A stretch of DNA of 41,126 bases. Source: Eggerthellaceae bacterium UBA3686. GTDB lineage: Bacteria; Actinomycetota; Coriobacteriia; Coriobacteriales; Eggerthellaceae. Location: NCBI GenBank assembly GCA_002371495.1, contig DFIX01000009.1:4177-45302 (forward strand), given 5' to 3'. The notes under the pieces were generated by a model, which was not told the DNA's origin, did no database searches, and saw only the letters and a program-made list of their open reading frames with translations. Each line of letters opens with the position of its first letter. The first letter of the stretch is position 1. The position numbers and the translations under genes were made by a program. Positions 1 to 10,400 of this stretch are shown piece after piece.

Positions 1-24
1 TTTTGCACTCTGGCGCTTTTGCAC
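1..24 (+). repeat. Partial copy of palindromic element C (cut by the window edge)
   Basis: These 24 bases match 22 of 24 positions of the distal arm of the 43-bp element at 36523-36565 when that copy is read on the minus strand. The same arm is present at 29878-29920. The central palindrome (core GGGTCAGACCC) would lie just left of the window. The repeat of TTTTGCAC at both ends is the diagnostic part. Confidence 0.7.
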
Positions 25-68
25 GTTGCGGTGTTGCGATAACTCGCCCAATCCCTTGCCGCATTTTG

Positions 69-105
69 AAAAATGTGAAAAAAGGGTCAGACCCTTTTTC
101 ACATT
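69..105. repeat. Palindromic element B, copy 1, at the polA stop codon; possible terminator
   Basis: The element is an inverted repeat with arms AATGTGAAAAAAGGGTC and GACCCTTTTTCACATT around a two-base centre. It ends inside the polA stop codon (104-106), so the last bases of the stop belong to the repeat. Read on the minus strand it is a strong hairpin with T-rich arms immediately after the stop, which suits a rho-independent terminator for polA. Near-identical copies occur at 2815-2845, 23516-23552, 24452-24490 and 35149-35188. Confidence 0.85.
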
Positions 106-2791
106 AATGGGCGTCGGCCCAGGTGGGGCCGTGGGAAACATCGGCGATGAGCGGCACCTTCAGCTCGACCACGGTTTCCATCGCGTCCTTGACCAGGGCG
201 CTTAAGGACTCGACCTCATCGGCGGGTACCGAGAAGTCCAGCTCGTCGTGTACCTGCAACAGCAACTTGGCCCGGTAGCCGCCCCCGAGCATGCGGCGGG
301 CGACCTCGTTCATAGCCAGTTTGATGATGTCGGCGGCGCTGCCCTGCATGGGATGGTTCATGGCGGTACGCTCGCCGAAGCCGCGCTGCACGGCGTTGCG
401 CGCCGCGAGCTCTGGGATGTAGCGGCGACGGCCAAACATGGTCTCTGCGTAGCCGAGCTCTTTGGCCCGGACCACCGCGTCGTCGAGGTAGGCACGCACG
501 CCAGGGTACGCCTCGAAGTAGCGGTCAATCATCTGCTTAGCCTCATTCATGGGAATCTCGAGGCTCTGCGCCAGGCCGAACGCCTGCTGGCCGTACACGA
601 TGCCGAAGTTGACGGCCTTGGCGCGGCTGCGCATTTGGGGCGTGACCTCCTCGACCGGCACGTCGAACACGCGCGCGGCGGTGCTGGCATGGAAGTCGGC
701 GCCCGAGTTGAACGCCGCCACCAGGTGCTCGTCACCCGACAGGTGCGCGAGCAGACGCAACTCGATCTGCGAATAGTCGGCCGACAGGAACACATCGCCC
801 GCCGCCACATCAAACGGCCCGAAGCACGCGCGGATCTTGCGCCCGAAGTCGGTGCGCACGGGGATGTTCTGCAGGTTGGGGTCCGATGACGACAGGCGGC
901 CCGTGGCCGTGACTGTCTCGTTGAACGACGTGTGCACGCGCCCGTCCTCGTACTTGCGCGCGATCTGCGGCAACGCGTCAATGTAGGTCGATTTGATCTT
1001 GGCGTACTCGCGGTAACGGATAACCGTGGCCGGCAGCTCATGTATTTCGGAAAGCTTCTTCAGCACCTTGGCATCGGTCGAATACCCGCTCTTGTTCTTC
1101 TTGCCATGCGGAAGCTCAAGCACCTCGAACAGGATATGACCGAGCTGCTTGGGTGAATCGACGTTGAATTCTTCGCCCGCCAGCTCGTAAATGCGCTCCT
1201 TCAGCCCATCAATCTCGGCCTGGGTCGATGCGCCCAGCTCGGCGAGTGCCGCCGTGTCGATGGGTGCGCCGTTGCGCTCCATGATGGCGAGCACGCCCAC
1301 GAGCGGCAGGTCGATTTTGTCGTACACGCCGCCCTCGTCCTCGGCGTCGAGCTTCGGGCGCAGCGCATCGGCGAGCAACTTCACGGCCTGCGCCTGAACG
1401 GCAGACGTGCGGGCGTCGTCCTTTGCCTCGGGCAGGTCGCAGCCCAGATACTGCGAGCACAGCGCATCGAGCGGGTACTTGCCAGCAGAGGAGTTCAGCA
1501 CGTAGGCCGCAAGCGCCACGTCGAAGGCGTCGGCGGCCATGACCTCGGCCTCGGTGACGGCGGCCGTCTCGGCCGAGTCGCGCGGCAGTACCTGGTGGAT
1601 GACCGCCTTGACATCGTGAGCGGCGAAAGCGCCGTCGCGCACGATGCGGGCGACGAGCTCGAGCGCCCCTTCGCCCTCGAGCACGCCAGTCTGGATGGGC
1701 ACCTGATCAGCGGCGTCGCCCGCCCATTCCCCAGCCTGTGCATTCGCGGCAAAGCCGAGCGTCACCTCACTGCCGAACAGCGACTCCTGAGCTGGCTGCA
1801 CGACGGCAAGCGCGATACGCTGCCCCTCGGCAAGAGCGCGCTCGGCAAGCTCGCGAGCCTCCGAACCCACAAGGGGCTCCACCGGTTCGAACGTCGGCGC
1901 GACAGGCGCGGCGCCCTCTTGCCCAGCAAGGCGCAGCAGCTTTTCCAAATGAGCGCTGAAACGAATGGCGCCAAACGCCTCGGTCACGGCTTCAACATCG
2001 AAAGCAGGCCACGCGACCTCGTCGACGTCGAGCTCGAAATCGAGATCCGTCACGATCGTTGCGATCTTGCGCGAGAGAAACGCCAGGTCACGGTTGTCGC
2101 GAATGTTCTCGAGCTGCTTGCCCTTCAGCTTGTCGAGGTTGTCGTAGACGCCTTCCATGCTGCCGAACTGGCTGAGCAGCTTCTGGGCCGACTTGGGCCC
2201 GATGCCCGGCACGCCGGGGATATTGTCGGACGTATCGCCCATGAAGCCCAGGTAATCAGGGAACTGAGCCGGCGTGATGCCGTACTTCTCTTCCACGGTC
2301 GCAGGATCGTAGATGACGACGTCGGTGATGCCTTTCTTGGTGGTGACCACGTGCGTCAGGTCCGTGACCAGCTGGTTGACGTCTTTGTCACCCGACACGA
2401 GCAACGTCTGGTACCCGCGCGCCTCATCGCGCGCAGCCACCGTGCCCAGGATGTCGTCGCCTTCCCAACCTTGAACCTTTACGACCGGGATGTTCATGGA
2501 CTCGAGCAGGCTCTCGATGACCGGGAACTGCACGCGCAGCTCGTCGTCCATGGGCGGGCGCTGGGCCTTGTACTGCTCCATGGCTTCGATGCGGAACTGC
2601 GGCTTGCCCGCGTCGAACGCGCACACGATGCCGTCGGGCGCGGCGATTTCGATGAACTTGAACAGCATCGAGCAGAAGCCGAACACTGCGTTGGTCGGCG
2701 TGCCGTCCGGCGCGTTCATGGTCGGCGGCACGGCATGGTAGGCCCGGTGCATCAGCGAATTTCCGTCGATGACGGCAATCTTCTTGGGCAT
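104..2791 (-). CDS. polA: DNA polymerase I
   Basis: This 895-residue protein is a full-length family A DNA polymerase, which fills gaps and removes RNA primers during replication and repair. Residues 1 to about 290 are the 5' nuclease, with VIDGNSLMHRAYHA, EGDDILGTVA, VSGDKDVNQLV and the helix-hairpin-helix GDTSDNIPGVPGIGPKSA. Residues about 300-490 occupy the place of the 3'-5' exonuclease but lack its DxE metal ligands, so proofreading is probably lost, as in several Gram-positive Pol I enzymes. The polymerase domain holds motif A (SADYSQIELR, near residue 672), the O helix (RSRAKAVNFGIVYG) and motif C (QVHDELD, near residue 847). The ATG at 2791 follows AAAGGGGAG, a good ribosome binding site. 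Palindromic elements B lie at both ends of the gene. Confidence 0.97.
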   Translation of the reverse strand: MPKKIAVIDGNSLMHRAYHAVPPTMNAPDGTPTNAVFGFCSMLFKFIEIAAPDGIVCAFDAGKPQFRIEAMEQYKAQRPPMDDELRVQFPVIESLLESMNIPVVKVQGWEGDDILGTVAARDEARGYQTLLVSGDKDVNQLVTDLTHVVTTKKGITDVVIYDPATVEEKYGITPAQFPDYLGFMGDTSDNIPGVPGIGPKSAQKLLSQFGSMEGVYDNLDKLKGKQLENIRDNRDLAFLSRKIATIVTDLDFELDVDEVAWPAFDVEAVTEAFGAIRFSAHLEKLLRLAGQEGAAPVAPTFEPVEPLVGSEARELAERALAEGQRIALAVVQPAQESLFGSEVTLGFAANAQAGEWAGDAADQVPIQTGVLEGEGALELVARIVRDGAFAAHDVKAVIHQVLPRDSAETAAVTEAEVMAADAFDVALAAYVLNSSAGKYPLDALCSQYLGCDLPEAKDDARTSAVQAQAVKLLADALRPKLDAEDEGGVYDKIDLPLVGVLAIMERNGAPIDTAALAELGASTQAEIDGLKERIYELAGEEFNVDSPKQLGHILFEVLELPHGKKNKSGYSTDAKVLKKLSEIHELPATVIRYREYAKIKSTYIDALPQIARKYEDGRVHTSFNETVTATGRLSSSDPNLQNIPVRTDFGRKIRACFGPFDVAAGDVFLSADYSQIELRLLAHLSGDEHLVAAFNSGADFHASTAARVFDVPVEEVTPQMRSRAKAVNFGIVYGQQAFGLAQSLEIPMNEAKQMIDRYFEAYPGVRAYLDDAVVRAKELGYAETMFGRRRYIPELAARNAVQRGFGERTAMNHPMQGSAADIIKLAMNEVARRMLGGGYRAKLLLQVHDELDFSVPADEVESLSALVKDAMETVVELKVPLIADVSHGPTWADAH

Positions 2792-2814
2792 AACTTCTCC
2801 CCTTTGCGTAGTTT

Positions 2815-2845
2815 TGTGAAAAAGGGGTCAGACCCCTTTTTCACA
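2815..2845. repeat. Palindromic element B, copy 2, upstream of polA
   Basis: This is a perfect inverted repeat, TGTGAAAAAGGGGTC / GACCCCTTTTTCACA around one A, 24 bases upstream of the polA start codon. It lies in the long gap after the moeA-like gene. It could end transcripts arriving from moeA, or be a passive mobile repeat. Confidence 0.85.
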
Positions 2846-2942
2846 TTTTCTTGGAGCAAGTATGACAGAAAACCAGAGTCGTACGCGCAGCGGCGGGACC
2901 GAATGCGCGAACAAACCGCTACCGTTCGCGCTCGATGGCAAA

Positions 2943-2977
2943 AGGGTGCCAGGCAGGAGTATCCCACCTGGCACCCT
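2943..2977. repeat. Inverted repeat D1 containing the motif GGAGTATCCCACCTGG
   Basis: Arms AGGGTGCCAGG (2943-2953) and CCTGGCACCCT (2967-2977) form an 11-bp perfect stem around a 13-base loop. The loop holds GGAGTATCC, itself a small palindrome. The string GGAGTATCCCACCTGG recurs at 3045-3060 inside a second hairpin, so these are two members of one repeat family. Confidence 0.75.
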
Positions 2978-2984
2978 GCCGAAT

Positions 2985-3013
2985 GAACACTTTGCCCCAG
3001 GGGCAAAGTGTTC
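2985..3013. repeat. Near-perfect 29-bp palindrome with core TTGCCCCAGGGGCAA
   Basis: GAACACTTTGCCCC and GGGGCAAAGTGTTC are exact reverse complements around a single A. The inner TTGCCCCxGGGGCAA core is shared with the palindrome at 39135-39159, although the outer arms differ. Transcribed, it would be a very stable stem, perhaps a terminator for the moeA-like gene, but there is no T-run after it. Confidence 0.75.
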
Positions 3014-3035
3014 GCACCTGCGGCCGGTTATTAGG

Positions 3036-3062
3036 TTCCAGACGGGAGTATCCCACCTGGAA
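3036..3062. repeat. Inverted repeat D2, second copy of the GGAGTATCCCACCTGG motif
   Basis: Outer arms TTCCAG and CTGGAA enclose an inner stem GGGA-GTA-TCCC. It is eleven bases from the moeA-like stop codon, so it is the first hairpin met by RNA polymerase leaving that gene. It shares its 16-base centre with the repeat at 2943-2977. Confidence 0.7.
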
Positions 3063-3072
3063 GCTTGCGAAC

Positions 3073-4359
3073 TTAGGCGTAGTCGGGGCGAAGAACGATC
3101 TGGATGGTGTCGCCCGCAGCCGGCGGCTCGATGCCCGGGCCGCTCAGCAGGGCGTAGTATGCGTCGGCGCTTTCGGCCTCGACAGGACCGGGACGGGCGG
3201 AATCCGTCGGGAAGGCTTCGATCGTCCCCTCGTCGTCTGCGACTAGCCGCACCTGCTTGATCCCGAAGAACTCGCCGGTCTCGCGCGGACGCGTCTCGCC
3301 CGCCGGCTTCGCATGGGCCGGCTTGCCAGCACCGGCACCGGGGTGCCCACCCTTCGGAAACGGCTTGGCGAGCCTGACTGCAATGCGCGCGGGCCATGGG
3401 TCCTGCCCCAAGAACTTCTGCATGGCCGGGCGCAGGTAGAAATCGGTCGTGAAGGCGGCACCGCCCGGAGGGCCCGAGATGCCGATGATGGGCGTGCCGT
3501 CGAGCACCGAGCACGAGCTGTGGTGCCCGGGGCCGTGATTGGTCTGGTGGTACAGCACCCGCCCGATGCGCTCGAGGATCTCGAGCGACCAGTCGTCCGA
3601 GCCCTTCGACGAGCCGGCGTTAAGCACCACGATATCAGCCTCGGCGGCCGCCTTGCGAAGCGCGGCCTCGATGGCCTGCGGATCGTCAGGCGTGATGGGG
3701 AAAAGAATGGCCTCGCCGCCCCATGCCTCGATCTTGCCCTTCATGAGCAGGCTGTTAGTCTCGATGTTCTTGCCCGTGGGAATGGCGCCGCCAACGGGCA
3801 CGAGCTCGTTTCCGGTCGGAAGGAACGCCACCTTGGGCTTGGCAATCACCTTCGCAACGGCATTGTTTCCGCTGGCGATGTGCGCGGCCAGAAGCGGGGT
3901 TATGACCATGCCGGCCTCGACGAGCACGTCGCCCGCATGGAACTTGCTACCCGCCGGGCGCGTGCCCGCGAACTGCTTCGAAGGCCCCGCCAGCAGCGTC
4001 ACGTGCTGCTCGTCGTCGCTTACCCGCACGTTCTCGATGACGATTGCGGTATCGAAACCTTCTGGCATGGCTACGCCCGTGTTGGCGAACTCCCAATCGC
4101 GCCCGCGCACCCATGCGCTCGTGTCGGGCAGGCAACCATCGAGGTCGACGAAATCGGCCCAGTGCACGGCAATCGAGTCCATGCTGCACGTTAGCGCATT
4201 GGGCATGTCGAGCTGCGCGGTGGCGTCCTCGGCCAGCACACGCCCGATCGCCTGGTCAATCGGCACTTCATCGACACCGGGCGCAAAGTCGCACGCCCCC
4301 AGTATCTCCTCGATCGCCTGCTCTTTACTCACCTGTATATGCCTAGAGTGGTCGCGCAT
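3073..4359 (-). CDS. Divergent MoeA-type molybdopterin molybdenumtransferase family protein
   Basis: This 428-residue protein has MoeA architecture: an N-terminal MoeA region (VPIDQAIGRVLAED, and SMDSIAV matching the family xMDGYAV) followed by a MoCF-binding fold (PKVAFLPTGNELVPVGG, DIVVLNAGSSKGSDD). MoeA inserts molybdate into adenylylated molybdopterin. Several signature positions differ from canonical MoeA: TGDEL is TGNEL, PGKP is PGHH, and the LPGNP loop reads ISGPPGGA. The NAGSSxGSxD form is typical of a MoeA subfamily known in anaerobes. It may be a paralogue with a specialised molybdate or tungstate role rather than the housekeeping enzyme. A G/A/K/P-rich linker (PKGGHPGAGAGKPAHAKP) precedes the C-terminal domain. 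The ATG at 4359 follows AAAGGGG. Confidence 0.85.
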   Translation of the reverse strand: MRDHSRHIQVSKEQAIEEILGACDFAPGVDEVPIDQAIGRVLAEDATAQLDMPNALTCSMDSIAVHWADFVDLDGCLPDTSAWVRGRDWEFANTGVAMPEGFDTAIVIENVRVSDDEQHVTLLAGPSKQFAGTRPAGSKFHAGDVLVEAGMVITPLLAAHIASGNNAVAKVIAKPKVAFLPTGNELVPVGGAIPTGKNIETNSLLMKGKIEAWGGEAILFPITPDDPQAIEAALRKAAAEADIVVLNAGSSKGSDDWSLEILERIGRVLYHQTNHGPGHHSSCSVLDGTPIIGISGPPGGAAFTTDFYLRPAMQKFLGQDPWPARIAVRLAKPFPKGGHPGAGAGKPAHAKPAGETRPRETGEFFGIKQVRLVADDEGTIEAFPTDSARPGPVEAESADAYYALLSGPGIEPPAAGDTIQIVLRPDYA

Positions 4360-4380
4360 GTGCGCCCCTTTCGCCTTCGG

Positions 4381-4450
4381 TTGATCCTTGGCTGCGCACC
4401 CAGTTGGTCCTTGGCTGCGTAGTCCAGTTAATCCTCAGGTGCGTATATTA
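4381..4450 (-). promoter_or_regulatory. Candidate moeA promoter with a triplicated 23-base leader repeat
   Basis: On the minus strand TGCTAATAT (the -10 hexamer occupies 4445-4450) has the form of an extended -10; no good -35 is visible. The leader that would follow contains three imperfect tandem units of 23-24 bases (4381-4403, 4404-4427, and a degenerate third from 4428). Each resembles TTGRTCCTTGGCTGCG on the plus strand. Their role is unknown. Confidence 0.4.
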
Positions 4451-4478
4451 GCAGAAGGTCGCCGACACAATGCATCCC

Positions 4479-7400
4479 TTACTTTACGGTCACCTTCACG
4501 GCTCGGCAGGTGCCGCTTTGCGTGTAGGCGTACACGTAGCACGAACCCTTCTTCTTCGCCTTGATCACGCCCTTTTTCGATACGGTGGCTATGCTTGCGT
4601 TGGACGACTCGTACATCAAAACCCTGTGCTTCTTCACCTTGAGTTTCTTGGATGCCTGCACCTGCTTGGCGCCAAGCTTGAACGACTTGCCCTTCTTCAA
4701 GGTTACGCGGTTCTTCTTGGCCTTGGTTGTCACGCTCTTGTAATTGCCAACCTTCCCGCCCGCAGTCGCCACATGAATGACCTTCGAGGTGGAAACGACG
4801 TTGTTGTTCTGGTCAAGGGCAACGACCATCAGCTTGTAATAGGTTCCCTTCTTCAGCTTCTTGCCTGCTAGCTTGGTGACCTTCAGGGAATTCTTGGCCA
4901 AAGTCTTAACCTTGACCATCTTCTTGCCCTTGCCGCATGCATTGCCGTAGACCACGAACTTCTTCGCGCCTTTCGCCTTCTTCCAGCTAATCGTGATGGA
5001 TTTCGCCGTTTGCTTGGCCGACTTCAACTGGAGCACCGCGTACTTGCTGCCCGCCGGACCCTCTTCGGATGTCGAAGCGGTAATGGCCTTGTCCGCCGCC
5101 ACCGCCGAAGCACCCTTGCCAACAGCGGAACCGTCCGCACCTAACTGTTTAGCCGGGTCAACGCTAGCAGGAGAAGTCGTCGTCGCTATCGAGCCGGCGG
5201 TGAGCTGCGCGCCGCTCGAGCTCCCCGAGGGCGTCTTGGAAGATCCGCCGACGCCAGTGCCGCCGGAAGTGCTATCGGAGCCGCCACCCGTCGGTTTCGT
5301 GCCAGATTGCTTCGACGCATTGAACGTATCCACAGCGGCGTTGAGCGCATCGAGCGCATCGGCGATCTCCTTCGAAGTGGCATACGGCTTTTCAGCAACA
5401 GCCTGGGCATCGGCGATTGCCTGGCTGAGCGCGTCTTTCGCAGCTTGCGTCGTCCAAGGCTTGCCGGCCTCCACGTCTTTGCCATCCGCCGAAACCGCAA
5501 CATCATCGGCGAGCGCCTTGGCGGCTTGCACAGCCGACCCGAGCGCCTTGGCCTCTTCGCTTTGCGCAGGCGTATCGCCAGGCACGTACACCTCAACGAG
5601 CCCGAGGTAGCAGCTGATGACCGATTTATCGCCAACATGGTCTCCGCCTTCGGCGGTGTTTTGGGGCAGGAATGCCGCCATCGGGCCGCGGTAGTTGTAA
5701 TTGTACGCGCCTACGCCGTACGTACCCGACGACCACACGAGCGGAAGACCGTTCTTGCCGTACAGCAGCAACGGCTTCACATTGGTCATCGTGCCCGACG
5801 TAGGACCAGATCCCGAATCTTCGGCATCGTTGTACGACATCGTGTTCCCAGAGTAATCGCCCACACCGGCCGCGCCGTTGCCCGCCAGGTAATCCAGGCT
5901 GACGTCGACCGTCTCGCGCGAATTGGCCAGGCCGTTCATGCCCGTCTGGTAGAACTGCACCTTCGCGCCGGGCACGGCGGGCACTCCTGCCGCCTGCAGG
6001 ACCTTGTACAGATCGTACCCCTCGTAGTAGTCGGTGTACTTGCCAGTCGTCGCCGACGTGCGATCCTCGTAAAGGTAAGCTGCCAAATACCCGCGCCCGA
6101 TGTTCGCGCGATCGGCGCTTGCCATGGACTCGATCTGGTCAAGCCCGATAACCTTCTCGCTCACAAGCGTACCTTTGTCCTGGCTACCGGTACCGCCTTG
6201 ATATACGCGCACGGTCAGGTTGGTGTATCCGTTCTGGTCGTTGGCCTTTCCGCCGCAAATCCGATCGAAATCGTTGTAAGGCGCATACACGTGCTGCATC
6301 GAGCTCACGTCATCGCCCACGCAGATGCGCCGCACGCCCACGATTCTCTTGGAAGCGTTATCGTCTGCAGGGCTTTCCTGCCCGAACACGATGCCCATGG
6401 CGCCGCCTTCGTTGGGCACGCCGTCTACGCCGAAGTACAGTAATACGGGCAAGCCACGCACGAAAGGCTGTCCAGCCGCATCGTAACCGCTGTAAGCAAG
6501 CGACGTCAGCTGTCCGTACGTCGTGGAAAGCACGGTGCCGTCAGCCGCTTCGAAGCTGATCGGCGTATCGGCCGGGATTTCGGCATTGGAGCGACTTCGC
6601 AGCATCTTTGCCACGTCGATGCCCGTATACGCGTGCACGCCCTCGTCGGCGATGGAATACGTTTGCTGATACAGGCCCGGATTTTTCCATTGCTCGAGCT
6701 CATAGGTCATCCAGGGGTCGTCGGGCGTAAACATCGACCCCGAGAACACCACTGTTTGGTACAGCAAATCTGCCTTTGCGAAACGCTCGGGATCAGATGT
6801 CGCCACATGCGTCGCGGCGCCGTTCACTGACTCGCTTTCTGCCTGCGCAGCCGCCAATGACCCGGTATCTTCCAACTCCACCGTGCAAACGACGTCGGAT
6901 GCGGGCATGGTAAACGTGTACTTCAGCCCGTCGACGCGCGAAGCCTGCACGGGAACGCCGTAAACGTCTGTGAAATCGACCTCCCGCACCTGGTAGCCGC
7001 TCGCAACGGCGATGAGGGCCGTAACCGAATCGCCCTCCTTGGCTACGGTGCCGACTTCGCCGCCCGAAGCTTCCGGCTCGGCGCTGGCGCGCTCGACCTC
7101 GAAGCTCACAGAGCCCGCTTCTGACGGGGCGGACTCGTCGTTGTAGAGCACCTCGGCGGAAAGCTTGTATTCGAAGCCCTCTACCTTATCGGCCTCGACG
7201 ACGAACTCCACGTCGCCTTCGGGCATGTTGAATTCCACTCCGTCGACCTGCTCGGCAGCAGATCCGAGCTCATTCACGTCATCGGTGCCGACGATACGCC
7301 AGCCCACGCTCGTCACCGTGAAACCCGCTTTGCTCTCCCACGACACCTTCACCTTCTCGCCAGCTTGCGCATATGCAGCCGACGCCTTCACGACGGCAGA

Positions 7401-10400
7401 AGAGCTTGCCGTGTCGATCTTGTACAGCGGCGAGCTTGCGGGCGGGCGGACGAGGTGCACGCACGGATCCGCCTCATCCACTCCCTCGCGGAAGTAGTTG
7501 CTCCAGCGCTTAGAATGCGCTGCCGTGCCGTCGCAGGTATCGAGCGCCCAGGCAGTTTCCGGGCTGTCTGCCGAATCGATGCTCACACACATGCCGGCCT
7601 TATCGGGAACGGGATCGAAGCTGCCGCCGCCGAAGCCGGTTCCTGCTCCGCCATCGACCACGATGGACGCCGCACGGTAGTAGTTGTACTTCATGGTAGT
7701 CGCGCCAAGCGTGCCGTCACTGCCGCCCACGAGGGCGCCGATGCGGTAATCGCCATCGTAGAGTCCGCCTGTAACCGTGCCGTTGTTGAAGCAGTTGTAG
7801 ACGCCCGCACCATCGGCGCTCGACCCTATGGTCATGTACCCGGCAATGCCTCCGACGTCGTAGCCGCCGTAGCTCGAGAAGCGCAGCTCGTCGTTCATGG
7901 TGACCGAGCCCACGTTCTCGCAATCCTTGATCTTGCAGGAAACGGCATAGCCCACGATGCCGCCCGTCTTCACGGCACCGACCACGTTTACGCGATTCAC
8001 CACGTTTTCGATATAGCAGCCATAGGCGTAACCCGCGACGCCGCCCGTGCCGAACGCGCTCGCGCTGTCCATGCGCACCGAGCCCACGACTTCCAGATTC
8101 GAGATGCGCGCCATGCGAGCCTGGCCAAACAGGCCGTTGAAATCGTTGCGGCCGGTATTCTCGATGGAAAGACCGCTTACCGTGTGGCCAGCGCCGTCGA
8201 AGAAGCCCGCGAACACGCCCGCCGTCGGCTCGTACGTGGCCGTATTCGACCCGATGGGCTTCCAGCCGTCATATTCGGAGAGGTCGATGTCGGCCGCAAG
8301 CTCCACATACTGTCTTGCGAACGTGGGATCCCCGATAGGCCGGTACGATTCATCGCCGTTGACAATATCGGCGAAGAACTTCATCTTGGCCGGCGAATCG
8401 ATAACCCAAGGATTGTCCTTGCTGTTCGCCGCAGCGGGATCGCGAAGCGCTATAACGCCCGATGCGTCTTTGACCGTGATGGAAATGGGCTGGATGTACA
8501 TCGATTCCTCGAGTGGCTCGACCGTGGCGTCCGCGCGCTTGTTGAACACCTCGCACCGGTACTCGAACTCGCCCTGCTCCGAAACGTCCACGTTTAGCGG
8601 CGCCTGCCCGTTCTTCCCGTTCTCGTCGGGCGTCATGGCCCCTTCGGCCACCTTCACCCAGGCGTCATCGCCCTGCCCTGCCGCACGCTTGCTCCATTCG
8701 TAGCGCATGGCGCCGCCATCGGGCGTATCGGCCCACACGATTATGGGCTCAGGCGCAATGCCCTGGAAGAACGACGCCTTGCCCGTCGTTGCGATGTCGG
8801 GGAAATCCGCGCTCGTCATCTTGGTGATGTAGGGCTCTGCCGAGCAAATGCCGTCACCGGATACGTTATCGTCCTCCCAAACCAGGTGCGGCACCCCGTT
8901 GGCAGACATGCGGAACTGGTTGTAGCTGTAGTTGCCCGTTGCCGTGTTCAGCAAATTGTTGAAATAGGCGGTCTTCATGAACTGCACCGAGCGCACTTCG
9001 GCAGCGTCTTCGCCATCGGAGCTGTCGGTTCCACGCTCGTACGTGCCTTCCGCGTAGTAGAGGTTCACGCCGTTGCCGTACGTCAGGTAGCCTGCAACCG
9101 ACCCGGCGTAGAGCACGCCGCGCTGGTACTGGCTCGAAGCCACGGTGCCCAGCTGAAGCGTGCCGGCGTTATAGCACGACGCCATGCCGGAATAGTAGCC
9201 CACATAGCCTGCCACGCCGCCGGCGCGGGTGGCGCACACGGTGCCGTCGGCCTCGCTCGGCGCGTCCACGGCGACATCACCCGTGTTGTAGCACCCCAAT
9301 ACGTTTCCGTTGTTCTGGTAGCCCACCAGACCGCCGACCGCGTACAGGCCATCGGTCGTAACGGCGCCCGAGCCGAGGTTGCCGGCATACGGGCGGGCAT
9401 GCACGTCGGCATGGTTGGCGCAGTTCGACAACACGGCGCCGCTGTATCCCACCAGGCCGCCGATGGCGTAGGCGCCTTCGACGTTCGATCCTGCGAGCGT
9501 GCCGCAGTTCTCGACGCTTGCGGCAACCGTGCCATTCAGGGTAATCTGCCCCACGAGCAGGCCGGCGCATGCGTTTTTCGCGCCCGTAACGGTGCCGCCC
9601 ACCTGCACGTCGCAGATGGTGCCGCCCACGACCACGCCGAACAGGCCCAGGTTGGCGTTGCCGTGAGCATCGCCGTTAACGTTCACGCCGGTAATCTTGT
9701 GCACGACCACGGTTTCAGGCTCGCTTCCCGCATAGCCCGTGCCGCCCATGAACGTGCCGCAGAACGGATGGCCATCCGTTCCGATGGGCGTCCAATCAAC
9801 CCCGTCCGGCATGGCGATGTCGGACTGCAGGTACACGATCTGTCCTGCAAATGTGTTTCCGCTGTTCACCGCCGTGCGGAACGCAGCAAGTTCCTGGTAG
9901 CTGTCGATGGTGTAGGGATCGACCGTCACCTTCACCCAATCGGAAAGCGCCTTGGCCGTGTTGCCGGGGCCTGTGGTGTTGGTAATCTCCACATAGTAGT
10001 AGCCGGTACCGAGCTTGCTGGTGTCCACGCGGTACACCGCGTTCGTCGCGCCCGCAAGGGCCGTACCCGAACCAGATCCGCTTTCGCTGTAGTACCACTG
10101 GTACGTCAGCGCACCGCCGTCGCTTACCGTTGCGGTAACGGAAAGCTCCAGGTCGGTGCCTTGCTTGGCGTTCATGTTCAGGTTGGTATCGGATGTGCCG
10201 TTGGGGTTGAGCTGCGTGATGACCGGCACCTGCGCACGCTCGCCCGTGCGCACGTACACCGCCGCGCCGTGCGTGGCCGCCGACGCCTCGTTCACGTCGA
10301 AGTCGATGCCGAGCCGGCTCGTGAACACGCAGAAATAGTAGGCAAGGCCGACCTCTGCGGTGCTCGGCACATGGCTCGCCTTGAATCCCGTGCCCGTAGC

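Larger units (their letters stand above)
2846..3072. other. Gene-free hairpin cluster between the moeA-like gene and polA
   Basis: I see no coding sequence here. The stretch carries three more inverted repeats unrelated to element B (2943-2977, 2985-3013, 3036-3062), listed separately. No clear promoter for polA is visible, so polA may be read from moeA or from a weak promoter I cannot recognise. Confidence 0.6.

Noticed and set aside
1595..2986. A 463-codon plus-strand open frame across polA
   Set aside because: It is the reverse of a clear polA gene; its composition is typical of a shadow frame, and part of it reads through element B.
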